This document shows positions 22,723 to 33,158 of a stretch of DNA of 64,000 nt, in pieces (the first letter of the stretch is position 1; each line of letters opens with the position of its first letter). A model generated the notes under the pieces. It made no database searches and had not been told where the DNA came from. It was given only the letters and a program-made list of their open reading frames with translations. The translations under genes were made by a program, and so were the position numbers. The stretch is from Paragorgia papillata (taxonomy: Eukaryota > Cnidaria > Anthozoa > Scleralcyonacea > Coralliidae): positions 1,968,501 to 2,032,500 of the forward strand of contig JAWNZC010000353.1 of NCBI GenBank assembly GCA_035771165.1. The letters are read 5' to 3'.

Positions 22723-24154
22723 CATTCTTTCTCCCGCAAACGACACCCTGCAGTTTCGAGTTAACTTTTCTGCTATAGTTAAAAATCTAAGCCTCAAGAA
22801 AAAGAAATAACACTATATTTTTTATGTACAATTTTGTTTATATCTTTCGTGCGCGGGAACATTATCACGCGTGTTGTCCACGAAATATGCAAGGTACAAT
22901 TATTCGCGCATGGCGCAGATAAATTGCCCACCTGTTACTAAACATTAATTAAATATACTGCACTACGCAAATACAGGATGTATGATATACGTGTGCACTC
23001 AGCCATCCCATAGCCAAATAATATTTCGTTTGTATCTTAATTGTTCCTATTACGGGGTTTTGACATGGCTCTTCATCAAAAATCTTTACTATCTTAAATT
23101 TTTCTAACGACACCTTCGATTTTCATAACTCACTTTATAAACTAAGGTTGATTTAGCAAGTCTGGTTATTTGGCTACAACCTCAGAAATGCTTTCCGGGT
23201 CATTAATTTCAATAACCGTTATTAAAGATTACAATGAATGACGTGTTTGGAGATGTCGGGAAAATGTGAGAGTGAGGAAGAAGATGAAATTTGTTCTTGA
23301 AGCGGGACTAATTACGAAATAAAAGTCCCTCTGGGACACAAATCCTTGAGAATCTAAAGAAGTCTTGGTTGTCATTTAGCTGGCACCACCGGACGCAGAA
23401 CCCCTCTTCTGTATACTACTTACCGAATTAACTTCAAGATTTTATTGTTTTTGCAAAAGTCGTTTAGTTCAATCCCACGCTCTGCACGGTCTTAATTAGC
23501 TTGCTAGTACAGCTCTAATAATGTTTTTATTACATGATCTTTATTTATTTCTTACTTTATTTCAATGTCCAGAGTAAAAACAACAAAGATCGAAGTTTTC
23601 GACTTCTATCCAAAATCGTAAACAACCAGAACTCTTTCAGTCACCGTAAACATTGTCGTACTGAATTTTTTGTGGAGGTAAATTAACTTTTATGATATTT
23701 GTATACAATTTTACTTTATTTGATTTATTAAAATAGACAACGGCAAAATGGGCGTGGTTTAATCAGAACCGCGCCCATTTCGTCCCCAAAATTGAGTCGT
23801 TCACCTCCCTCCCCCCCCCACCCCCCCCCCCCACCCCCCCCCCCCCACCCCCCAACGTATAGCCGTTGCTACGCGCCTGATAATTTATTTCTAACTTCCT
23901 GCGACCGATTGCGGTGCAAGGGATAGTCAAGGATGCAAAAATTCAAGAACGCCGCTGCTATTTTTACAATCGGTTTAGTATTTTTACGGTGGCTAATGTC
24001 GTTCTTACGAGAGATATTCTTTTGTTATTAATAATTTGTTATTTATTAATTAATGAAATATCAATTATATTATTTAATTTGGAATAATTAGGAAAATCTG
24101 ACGGTGGTAGACCACGCTCGCACCCTTCTAGTTACGCCCCTGTTTAAATACATT
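22723..24154. other. no gene recognised; poly-C tract
   Basis: A C-homopolymer with A interruptions lies at about 23811-23855. No exon, RNA or mobile-element ends could be supported in the rest. Confidence 0.4.
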
Positions 24155-24569
24155 TATATGGGGATTATAGCTTGAATCTGCCGAATCTAACGCTATAGGT
24201 TTTCTCTACTAAAAATATTAAGATCCATTTAATTATTTGGCTACATTGAAAGTTTTTATGACACAAAAATTAATTTGTCTTATTTCATAGAATACTTCAA
24301 ATGACAAAGTAATATCTTTTTCAGTTTTTCGTATTTGGCTTCGTTGTTGAGATATTTCCGTTTGTTTGATATGTAAATGTCACACCTGCATAATGACTTA
24401 TCGGAAAAGGTTATATATCTTCGCTATTATCAAACGAAATCACTTGAAATTTCATGTGTGATGTTGTGGGAGGAACACACGCACATGCGTCCTTCGAATT
24501 AAGTTTGGTTTGATAATAGCAAAGATATAAAATCGAAATCACTTGAAATTTTACATGTGATCTTTGTTT

Positions 24570-24850
24570 TTTGAACAACTTTATTGGACGCGTCTATATG
24601 ACATACAATAAAAATACATAAATACAAGAAAAAGACAAAAAACGGGCCCAAGAGGGTTCGCGCGAACGGGACAAAGTCCCATGCGAGGCGCAGCCCTACG
24701 GTAAGACAAACATCACAAAAATATAAAAATACCTGAAAGAGACAAAATACTCATATACATAAAAGTTTAAGCCCGATGACAGGGGCAGTCGCGCACAAGC
24801 GAACATGTGCAAGACATGTCAATATCAAAAGTATTATTAAGTAAGGTAAT
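24570..24850 (-). mobile_element. LINE 3' end (3'UTR and tail)
   Basis: On the minus strand a hairpin-forming GC-rich stretch (GGGACTTTGTCCCGTTCGCG) is followed by a T-rich segment and an end at CCAATAAAGTTGTTCAAAAA. It looks like the conserved 3'UTR of a CR1/L2-type retrotransposon. No ORF is attached. Confidence 0.55.
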
Positions 24851-24908
24851 ACCATGATCGCCTCGGATTCTTTTGTTCTCTTAGGGAAATTTAATCGCTA
24901 AATTCCCC

Positions 24909-25038
24909 ACGTTTATTTGTTTGAAAACTACTCATGCATACAAATTAGGGAAAATTTCTAATTTTTCCTCCAAAACGGGGAAAAATTAGAAATTTTCCCT
25001 AATTTGTATGCATGAGTAGTTTCCAAACAAATAAACGT
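24909..25038. repeat. near-perfect inverted repeat, 60-bp arms
   Basis: ACGTTTATTTGTTTG(G)AAACTACTCATG... is inverted across a loop of about 7 bases around 24972. It lies just beyond the 3' end of the KIAA1958-like reading frame and would form a strong hairpin in a transcript. Confidence 0.95.
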
Positions 25039-25078
25039 CTCACACAACAAAATAATGACTTTATTATACATGTTTAAG

Positions 25079-25585
25079 TTAAGATATAGTACACAATTTT
25101 CCATCAAGAGCTTGTTGTAGAGGTTTAAACTCCGCCGAGCGAAACAAATTCTTGTTTGGATGAAGCGACTCCACAGTTCGATTAAGACCACAGAACAGAC
25201 TGTATAACACTTCATGACGGTATTCACCTCGATCTTTCTTCCTTACTTCCACGGCAAATCTGCTCAGCCAGTAGTTTATGTCCCTTATGGTTAGACAATC
25301 CAAATCTGGTACACGTCTGAATTCTTCATCCTCTGCAACAAACTCATTGAACTCCTTATTCCTCGCTTCTGCCCACTGTCTATAAACGTTTCTGCTCCAC
25401 ATGGTGTGTTTTTTAGTATTCAAAGGTGTTCTATTTTCTCGGACATTCTGAACATCCTTTTCTGTGACAAATGCAAAACGGTTCTCTGCCATGATCTCGC
25501 CTGCCTTACTCACTTTGAATCGATATCCAATGTGCCTCATATTTATACACATGTATTCATCAATTTTTGATGGCTTTATTCCCAA
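25079..25585 (-). CDS. KIAA1958/ZMYM/QRICH1-like domain, partial gene (one exon)
   Basis: 169-codon open frame without stops, ending in TAA at 25079. The core reads TPLNTKKHTMWSRNVYRQW, VPDLDCLTIRDINYWLSRFA, VEVRKKDRGEYRHEVLYSLF and SAEFKPLQQALDGKL. That pattern (NTKK..W.. W ... L..DL.YWLS.FV.EVRKKDG..Y....LY....G) is the N-terminal domain of KIAA1958, QRICH1 and ZMYM2-4 proteins, related to Crypton tyrosine recombinases. The first codon of the open frame is not ATG, so it is probably an internal or terminal exon. The recombinase catalytic part is absent. It lies inside the inverted-repeat element at 24246-26153 and looks intact but incomplete. DNA binding is inferred, not shown. Confidence 0.75.
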   Translation of the reverse strand: MGIKPSKIDEYMCINMRHIGYRFKVSKAGEIMAENRFAFVTEKDVQNVRENRTPLNTKKHTMWSRNVYRQWAEARNKEFNEFVAEDEEFRRVPDLDCLTIRDINYWLSRFAVEVRKKDRGEYRHEVLYSLFCGLNRTVESLHPNKNLFRSAEFKPLQQALDGKLCTIS

Positions 25586-26149
25586 GCGAGTCCTTACAAT
25601 TCAAATCCTATTTCCTCATTAATCATGGTATTACAAACTAATATTTGTGGAATTCCACAAACCTCCCGAGGGTGAGGGACATTTAATCACTAATTTCCCT
25701 CATATCATGGCATTACTTATAAAAAATATATAAATTACAAAGAAACCCCTTTAAAGAAGCAGCACTATGGAAAGTAAGTAATGGGGCTAACTTGCAAATA
25801 AAGTTCCAGGGTTTAACAATTCTGTTAAAATACGAATCTAAGAAAGTATTGGTTTTGCAAATGGTTGGTTTTAAGGTTAAAGTCGGGTTTAAAAAAAGTG
25901 ATGTTGTGTGGGGAACACACGCACATGCGTTCTTCGAATTAAGTTTGGTTTGATAATAGCAAAGATATATAAACTTATTCGTTGAGTCATTATGCACGTG
26001 TACGTCACAACATGTGACATTTACATATCAAGCAAACTGAAATATCTCAACACACGAAGCAAGGAAAAGAAAAATTGCTAAAAATGTTACTTTGTTATTT
26101 TAAGTGTTGTTTCAAGTAAGACAAAAATAATTTTCGTGTCATAGCCACT

Positions 26150-26399
26150 TTAACCCCTTGACTACCAGGAATCTTCCCTTGACCAGTAAAATCGTCTGGC
26201 GTTAGTAAGAGTAAAATACTAAAGCCTGTTTTCCACTTGCGAAACATTTCTATTGTAAATATTTAATAGATTTTTAACTAGTTCCAGCCGAGAGGTCATA
26301 ACAAAAAAGAAAAATGTCGATTCGCGCGAAAAAATTCGGAAATGGAAAACCGGCTTAAAGGTGCGTCTATACATGTGCGCTTACGAGTTAAAAGGTTAA
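26150..26399. mobile_element. TTAA MITE with TAAAATCGTCTGGCGTTAG core, enlarged copy
   Basis: TTAACCCCTTGAC at the left and AAAAGGTTAA at the right are inverted termini that include the TTAA sites. The core motif is at about 26188. The copy is enlarged by an inner inverted repeat (AAAGCCTGTTTTCCA ... TGGAAAACCGGCTT, about 26221-26358). The left TTAA is shared with the end of the preceding element. Confidence 0.75.
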
Positions 26400-27320
26400 G
26401 GAAACGGGCTTGCTTGTTTGCTTCAGCAAAGGCTTTACAGAGTGAAGTATATTTTATATAAGACTACAAATAGAAGACCATGTTTGATTTGTCAAGAATG
26501 TAATATGCTAGTCTTGATAAAGTGCGTACTGTACAGCTGGGAGTCGTAATTATTTTAATACTCGAAAAGCGACAATTAATTAAGGTTACCTCAAACAGTC
26601 TCACTGCGATTCTACATGGCTTATAGATTGCTTCTGAAAATTTTGAACTTTTTAACAAAAACTTATGCGCACGCTGTTCCGCGGGTTTTCTAGATGTGCA
26701 CAGGCTACGCCAAAGTTGCACAAATCAGTAGCCCGAGTGAACGCCTGGAGCTTGAGATGTTTCTTCTGTGTGGTCCATGGCCTTAAATGATTACGCTACT
26801 GTGAGACGGTTATTTTAATACAAGCTCTTCGAGATCCTGTAAAACTGGACCAAGTAAGAGATTAAGAAATCCAGCACCTCTCTGGACCAAAATTGTCTTC
26901 TTTCTTTTATAACTTTAATTTCCCGGGGGGCGCTAGGGTAGATATATAATCTTTGTGAGTCTTGAGTTTATCCATGAGGTGTGTCGTAACGGGATTATGC
27001 ATTTGGTAAATATTAAATGCGCAATAGCAGATACATTTTACTTGTTCATACCCTGGTTACAGTAGTTTGCTCTCGTAAGCGGTCTCTCGCCCCTATAAAA
27101 TTACGGGAGCGAAAACTTCTGGGACCGATAACTTGTTCAGGGCTTGCCGTCTGCAAAAGGTTGCGATGTTGTAACGACGCAGATGAACATAAATGCTGTA
27201 GAAAAGCAATTGTTTTACAAGCAACATCTTGTTTAGAGGACGCCGTTGAAAGATTGATGTAAATGCTACCAAAACATGCAATTTTCATTGTCTTTGCAAA
27301 CGTTCTAAAATACAATATAT
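26396..27320. repeat. about 1.2-kb dispersed repeat, interrupted copy (right part)
   Basis: Resumes the 5085-6320 homology at TTAAGGAAACG. The left part of this copy is 24155-24249. The 2.15 kb between them is the stacked pair of TTAA elements. Confidence 0.85.
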
Positions 27321-27424
27321 TTAAAAAAGCTAGGGCATTTTTTATAAATTAAACATAATGATTGACTGGTTGACTTTGTTTTTACCAAAAAAAAAAGCTT
27401 TCCTTCACATTTGGAAATATGTTT

Positions 27425-27589
27425 GACGAACTATACAAATAACAGAAATTCGTTACTCTATTAATGGCTCATTATGATAGCTGACATCATTGTAGATATT
27501 TTAAGCTGATAATCCTTTTTGTAAAAATATTTAAAAATTACCTTTAAGTTTTCAATAAAATCGTTCGATTATAACATTTATAATATTGT
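27425..27589. repeat. SRCR-module intron repeat (left flank of THAP element)
   Basis: GACATCATTGTAGATATTTT with AAGCTGATAATC, followed by GATTATAACATTTATAAT, matches 42610-42720 and 49470-49570. It is the intron-like sequence that accompanies SRCR exons elsewhere in the window. Confidence 0.75.
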
Positions 27590-27711
27590 TTCCTCCATCT
27601 AACAGACTATTCGCTTGCATTGCTGGTACGAGTTGTGACGTAAATACCTTCACAGATCGTTTGCAGCTTTCACTGTTAATGGTTTGCAGCGTATTAAAAA
27701 TTTCAGGAGGT

Positions 27712-28679
27712 GATTCAAATTACACGGAAAGTGGTTCAAATTACTCGGAAAGTGGAAGTGACAGTGAAGAAAATGTTTCTGAAGATTCCGATATATTAGA
27801 AGTTAATTATGGCTTCGTACCGTATGAAAATGAGCCACTTGCAAATGATGAAGAAGCTTCAGTCGAAGATCCAGTCGTTGACGAAGATGGGTTAAGCCCA
27901 GAAGTTTTAGAAGCAAGATATGAAGGGCAAATTACAGTAGATGACTGCTTAATATCTCTGAATGCACTTCCTAAACGTAGCTTAACACCCAAAAGCTGCG
28001 TACAATAACCTTCATTTTTCTCATGTACTATATTTTGATAGGTGTAAATGTGACCATTGCAAAAGCGAGCACCTCGTTGGCGCAAGAGAATATCGCTGTT
28101 GCAAAGAAGTGGTCCCGGCTACAGGTATACTTCTCTTCAATGGAAGTATCGAAAATGTCAGCTGTATAACGGAGCATGAAGATTACGGAACGATGACAAA
28201 CCAGGCCGTGCTGCTCCATGTCGGTCCCATGCTAAGGTACAGGAAAGGGAATAATTATAAGCGTCCACAAAGAAGTCAGCAAGCCAGCACCAACGAGTAA
28301 GTGACAATTTTGCAAATCTAGCTTGGCGTTGAAACCATGGTCGAACAAAAAAGAAATTTGTAAGATGAGGTGCATTGCTATAAAAATAGCAATGATATGT
28401 TTACCAAACTTCTACTAATGATCTAATATATTTAAAGTAAGTTATTGTATAAGCACTCATAAAGCTAGAGTTTTTATTTCCAATATTTTTATTCGGTTTT
28501 TGTCGATTTATTTCAGATTTTGTCGAGCTGTGGCATTTTGATGACTGATCAAGTGGATGTGTGGTAGCATGGGTTGGGAAACTACCCGGCCACTACCTGC
28601 ATGCATATACCACAACATTAGGACAACGTTTAGCACTAGCAATTCAAAAGGCTATGTAGCTGGAAATGAAAGAAGATAA
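27712..28679 (+). pseudogene. P2X7 ballast-domain-like protein with two adjacent in-frame stops
   Basis: Three exons. 27712-about 28006 follows a TTTCAG acceptor and encodes an acidic serine-rich segment (SGSDSEENVSEDSDILEVNY). 28043-28296 encodes KCDHCKSEHLVGAREYRCC and CITEHEDYGTMTNQAVL, the zinc-binding cysteine pattern of the P2X7 cytoplasmic ballast domain. It ends at a GTAAGT donor. 28517-28679 continues in phase from a TTTCAG acceptor with FCRAVAF, then TGA TGA, then LIKWMCGSMGWETTRPLPAC and IYHNIRTTF. The domain usually has Tyr-Arg-x at this point, so the TGAs fit C-to-T changes of arginine or glutamine codons. In invertebrates such domains occur without a channel. There is no P2X channel here. 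Confidence 0.75.
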
Positions 28680-28816
28680 AACAAAGACATTTATTTGTAA
28701 GAAGTAAATATGCTTTATATATATATACAACAAACATGAACATATGAAAAGTCCTTTTTTAGTTTTTCGCTTAACATCTTTTCCTTTTATGTCCCTTTTT
28801 TGGGTGCCCATATGTC

Positions 28817-30320
28817 CTACAAGTTGCTAGCTTCCTTTTTTTTTGTTGTGCTGACTCGACCAGTATGTTTCAGTACAGCATTTCGTTTCCTTGAGTCCAT
28901 CCACAAGGCATCTTGTTCTTGAACTACATGTAAGAAAAAAGGGTAATCAGTAATTATTACTAATACATCCAGTGAAAAAAATATATACAGAATCATGATA
29001 TTCAAAACCTTTTTAAAAATATAAAAGTGTTTGGTTACATGTAATTAACCAATTCCTGCTGAAGTTGGCTTCAACCGACTGCTTCCCTCTGTTTAACAAA
29101 ATTGTCTGACATTAGACACAATAAAATACAAAGCTGCCTAATAGGCAGGAATGAGTTAATATTGATGTGGTTTATTGACTGAAAAATGCAATGCAATACT
29201 AACAGTACTTTACCAGTGGGATATATTTCATTTTGCATCTGATTCCTTATCTTCATCCTTTCTAAAGTTACATCGGATCCTTACTAGGTTTGTTTTCAAA
29301 CTGACTATTTAGTGGCTTTGGAATCTTTTCCTGATATCTTGTCCGTATAGCATCAAGCACTGAGTTTTCAACGCTGAACAAGAGTTTGTTGACATAATCT
29401 AGATGAATATAATATTTTAGCTCGTGTTTGTACTGTATTAAACGTACAATGGTTTTAATATAAACACCGGCTGATAAGAATACAATACATGTATGTTTGG
29501 GGCAGTATGCAATTGTTTCCTTCCAGTTTTCAGACAAAAAATATGTTTTGCTTAACCCGTTTCTGAAGTAGTCTGGTAGCCAGATTAAAATAAAAGGTGT
29601 GTTAGGCAGCAAATTGCATTAATGTATTTTTAAGACCTTGAAAAGGTTTCATGAAAAGTTTTGTCATAAATAATTCACCATATGTAGGTTGAACAGGTAC
29701 ATTTCTAACAACGTCAGCCCCCAACTTAAATTTTGGAAATGTTAGTTCACATAGTCCTTGCCATCCTTGGTTTTCTGTGTTTTCCTTTGAAGGTTTTCAT
29801 TAAAATGTAAACACGCTAAAATATGCCTATGGGTGAAGAAGGACGCAAATTAGAGTAATAAATGTGACTTGCAATTTTTTCTTTTTGCAATTTTTCTTCT
29901 CCTTTAATTTTATCTTGGATGTGTCTGCATGAGTGAGTGAGTGAGTGAGTGAGTGAGTGAGTGAGTGAGTGAGTGAAATTCTTTATTGCCTCCATAATTG
30001 AAGATACATGAATAAATTAAAAATAAAAAATAAAAAATGTAAATTATAATACATCTTTTTGGAATTTTTTAAATAATAATAATAATAAAAAAAGAAAATA
30101 ATTAACAAAACTAACTAATCATCGATAACTGTCAATATAACTGGCTATTTCAATAGTCTCAGAAATGTATTCCGCTACACCATTCGCTACACCGAACGAA
30201 TAAATGAACGAATAAATGAACGAATAAATGAACGAATAAATGAACGAATAAATGAACGAATAAATGAACGAATAAATGAACGAATAAATGAACGAATAAA
30301 TGAACGAATAAATGAACGAA

Positions 30321-30359
<39 letters not shown>

Positions 30360-31354
30360 AATACATCATTCTAGTACGTATTGTATTACTAATTAAATTA
30401 TACATGTAAAACATGCAAAAGTTAAATGTATTATATCTATGGACAGAAAAACGGAATCATTGTTTACAAGACATAAAGATAAAAAAAAATTGAAAGCACT
30501 TAGTTATTCTGGAAAAAGGCTTGGTAATGGCTGGTAGAGTTTATGGTTGAAAAGAAAAAGATTGAAGGTTGACTTCATACTTTATTAAAATTTGTTGGTT
30601 GGCAATGCCAATGATGTTTAATAGATAAAGTGTACTCACGTATCTCTCGAGTTATTTCCGCAAGCGGCTGCGAGTCTTTTGAACACCGTGGAGTTTTCTC
30701 TTCATTTAACACAATCAGAACAGTTCACTTCAGTTGTAGGGATAGAAACAGTGCTAGACGATACTGGTAAGACAGGGCTTGAATGGTTGTTAATTTCTGG
30801 AATTCCAAAAGAACTCGGTTGTTCTTGCAATGTATTTTCCTTGTTTTCTTTGAGATGGTTTCGAGATAAATATGGTTGCTTCAATTCTCGTATAAACTAT
30901 AAGAAATTTGTAGTAAGTCGTCAGTACGCCACAGTTTATACGGCTTATAAGTCGTATTAAATTATTAACAAGCACAACTTACCACACGTTTATCACGGTC
31001 GGTTGCCAGCTGTTGTGCCTTTTGTATTGACTTCGCAAAAATCGAAGGAATCGATCCCCTCGCTAAAAAATTCGCTTCAGTGGTTTTAGAGTTTTTCTTT
31101 TCCGTTTCATGCTGTTCTTTTGGCTGGTTAAACAACGCAGTCAAGCTAGCATTGTGCGTAAAGCACGATGGTTCAAAGTGTTGAGAACACAGAGCTGACT
31201 TAGGCTTCGGCACAAAATCTGGTCTGTGAATCCTCACAAATCGTGTCCATTGTTTTTGATTGTCTTCATCTTTTGGAAACTTATGCATTGATACACAATG
31301 TGTGTCCAACGTGTTCATGCAACTTACTTTATTCGGCTCACCGGCAACACAATA
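28817..31354 (-). CDS. THAP-domain transposase-like gene, several exons
   Basis: THAP exon 30983-31354: an acceptor AG precedes YCVAGEPNKVSCMNTLDTHC, then MHKFPKDEDNQKQW, P, and CSQHFEPSCF. This is the C2CH zinc signature of THAP DNA-binding domains. It ends V|GTAAGT. A serine-rich exon (about 30650-30884) reads SSFGIPEINNHSSPVLPVSS and NCSDC. About 29612-29795 reads LTFPKFKLGADVVRNVPVQP, TYGELFMTKL. Exon 29285-29470 reads YIHLDYVNKLLFSVENSVLD, then a GTAAGG donor that joins in phase to 28817-28923 (QEQDALWMDSRKRNAVLKHT, ending KKKEASNL stop). The start codon and the catalytic core were not found; microsatellites at 29.9-30.4 kb occupy the middle. Probably the transposase gene of the enclosing TTAA element, in partial decay. 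Confidence 0.6.
29933..29977. repeat. (GTGA)n microsatellite
   Basis: About eleven GTGA/GAGT units in an unbroken run. Confidence 0.98.
30187..30360. repeat. 12-bp minisatellite GAACGAATAAAT, then (AAAT)n
   Basis: About eleven near-identical 12-bp units are followed by a pure AAAT run. The open frame across it (repeated FIRSFIRS) is a repeat artefact. Confidence 0.98.
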
Positions 31355-31984
31355 CTGACCTCCGCGTTTTTACTTTAATTATCCCGCCATTTTGTTGCTT
31401 TGCATACTATGCGGCTGAAGTGAAGTGCAAAGGTATTTACGTCACAGCCTGGATATGCACACACTTCCGGCCGCGCGAACTTTGTCGCGTAAAGTGTGCA
31501 TTGTTTGACTTCGATTTTTGTTATATAAAAGGGTACGCAATTAGATTAAAACACCAGAAACCTAACTTTTAATCCTTTCTTAGTGAAAATATCCAATAAA
31601 AATTTTCGTTTCATAGGCACTTTAATTTTTCAATTTTAGTAATAACCGATCAGATTGCAGAACAATCGCGTTAGGTGTTGCATTTACGTATTTTCAGCAA
31701 TTGCTTTCCTAAACTGAGCTAAGCAATTTACAATTGATTTACCTGTTCCGCTATTACATAGGACACCGCGGCATCTAAGAAGTGCAAAAAACGTGTTTCG
31801 CCCATGCTCGATGCCTGCAACTGGCCAAGTACTGCTCGCTTCCTGTACAACCAACGCAATTTAGCCGTATTTCTCCACTACAATCTGGAACTTCCCAACC
31901 TCGAAGACCTACGGAGCCCGATTAGTGGCAAACTAATTTTGTGCTTGATATTACCAATATCATGCTTAGTTTTCTTTTTCTCGT

Positions 31985-32275
31985 GCTTATATTTTTTTTC
32001 TCGCGCTTAGTTTTTTTCTCGCCCTTAGTTTTTTTCTCGCGCTTAGTTCTTTTCTCGCCCTTAGTTTTTTTCTCGCCCTTAGATTTTTTTCTCGCCCTTA
32101 GATTTGTTTCTCGCCCTTAGTTTTTTTTCTCGCGCTTAGTTTTTTTCTCGCGCTTGTTTTTTTTTTCCCGCTTGTCTTTTTTTATCGCACTTAGTTTTTT
32201 TTCTCTCACTTAGTTTTTTTTCTCGCGCTTAGTTTTTTTTCTCGCCCTTAGTTTTTTTTCTCGCCCTTATTTCCC
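31985..32275. repeat. 17-18-bp minisatellite TTTTTTCTCGCNCTTAG
   Basis: About sixteen imperfect units differ mainly in T-run length and in CGC/CCC. The inverted counterpart in the opposite arm has about five units. Confidence 0.95.
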
Positions 32276-33158
32276 CCCCCCCCGACTTTTTCGACCGCTG
32301 AATATCATGTCGCAGACTCAATATTTGTGCACGGGCAAAAACATGGCGAAACCGAAGCAATCTTAAACCACTCACCTATTAAAAAGGTAAATAAATTGGT
32401 TTAAATAGTTTTCGTATGGAGCCATTGCTTGCTAGTTCATTCCTACAATTGGAGTGTCATGGCCAGAAATTGCGGACATCGACAATGCGCATGTGCGTAT
32501 TTCGTTACTAAAATGGCGTCTGCGCTGATATGAAAATGTATAGAAAAGAAAAAACATTTCAAAATAAAAGCAATTGAATGGGCCGTAGAATTATTTGCCG
32601 TGTTGGTTTCTTCTTCTAGAACATAATTCAAATCTCATAGATAGTATTTTAACTCAAACTGATGTCGTAAAATTCACGGTACAATCTTACATTCAAATTT
32701 GCAATCTGTGCTTGTGAATCCCTAGTACAGAAATCGAAAACATCTTACAAGTCATCAGGTTTAACAGTCGCTGGTCGAACATCCTTAAACTGGAGTAAGT
32801 TTGCCGAGTTCGTTCCTCGAAGCCAACATAATCTTTAGTACACACTGAGATTTTCAGCCAGATTTATGACCATTAACAGCGTACATTTTGGAGATAGAAA
32901 ATACAAAAGTCGAAGACAGACAAGTGAATCAAACAGCTCGCCATATATACCAGAAATAGCGAAAGTAGTCTTAACCTTTCGCTAGAAAAACTGTGATTTT
33001 CCAGATTCTGCCGCCATGTTTGATACCAAAATAAAGCTTAGAACCCGGGCTTTCTAATGCCACGGAGAATGAAGTAAACCAGTCAGCCTGGACAGCTTAT
33101 AAACGCGTTGCACTTTTACTTCCGCTTGCAAAATCCCGCGAATTTTTATGTTTTTAAC

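Larger units (their letters stand above)
24246..26153. mobile_element. TTAA-type element with long terminal inverted repeats, carrying inserted DNA
   Basis: The left arm (from 24246) and the inverted right arm (to 26153) match over about 250 bp: TATGACAC(A/G)AAAATTA, GTTGAGATATTTC, TTTGATATGTAAATGTCACA and GCATAATGAC. The right end is TTAA and the left is TTGA. The 5.2-kb paralogue has a single TTAA here. The first bases of the right arm (AAAGTGGCTATGACACGAAA) resemble the terminus of the THAP element at 31.6 kb. A 70-bp block (about 24461-24530) recurs in direct orientation at about 25899-25968, flanking the internal KIAA1958-like exon and LINE tail. This suggests later insertion into a smaller palindromic element. 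Confidence 0.8.
27590..31617. mobile_element. TTAA DNA transposon with P2X7-like and THAP genes (Kolobok-like), left end truncated
   Basis: The right terminus reads, on the minus strand, TTAAAGTGCCTATGAAACGA followed by AAATTTTTATTGG. Its TTAA joins SRCR-intron sequence that matches 41896. A subterminal inverted match (TGTGACGTAAATACCTT at about 27634, and its complement at about 31430) shows both ends belong to one element, but the outermost left end is missing. Two genes point toward each other: a P2X7-like one (+) and a THAP one (-). TTAA targets plus a THAP domain fit the Kolobok superfamily. That assignment is an inference, because no full DDE core was identified. Confidence 0.6.

Noticed and set aside
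27807..28219. Minus-strand frames opposite the P2X7-like exons
   Set aside because: They are shadows of the plus-strand reading, which has zinc-binding motifs and phase-consistent splice sites.
30187..30414. Open frame encoding repeated FIRSFIRS on the minus strand
   Set aside because: It is entirely the 12-bp minisatellite; the period is a multiple of three so no stops arise.
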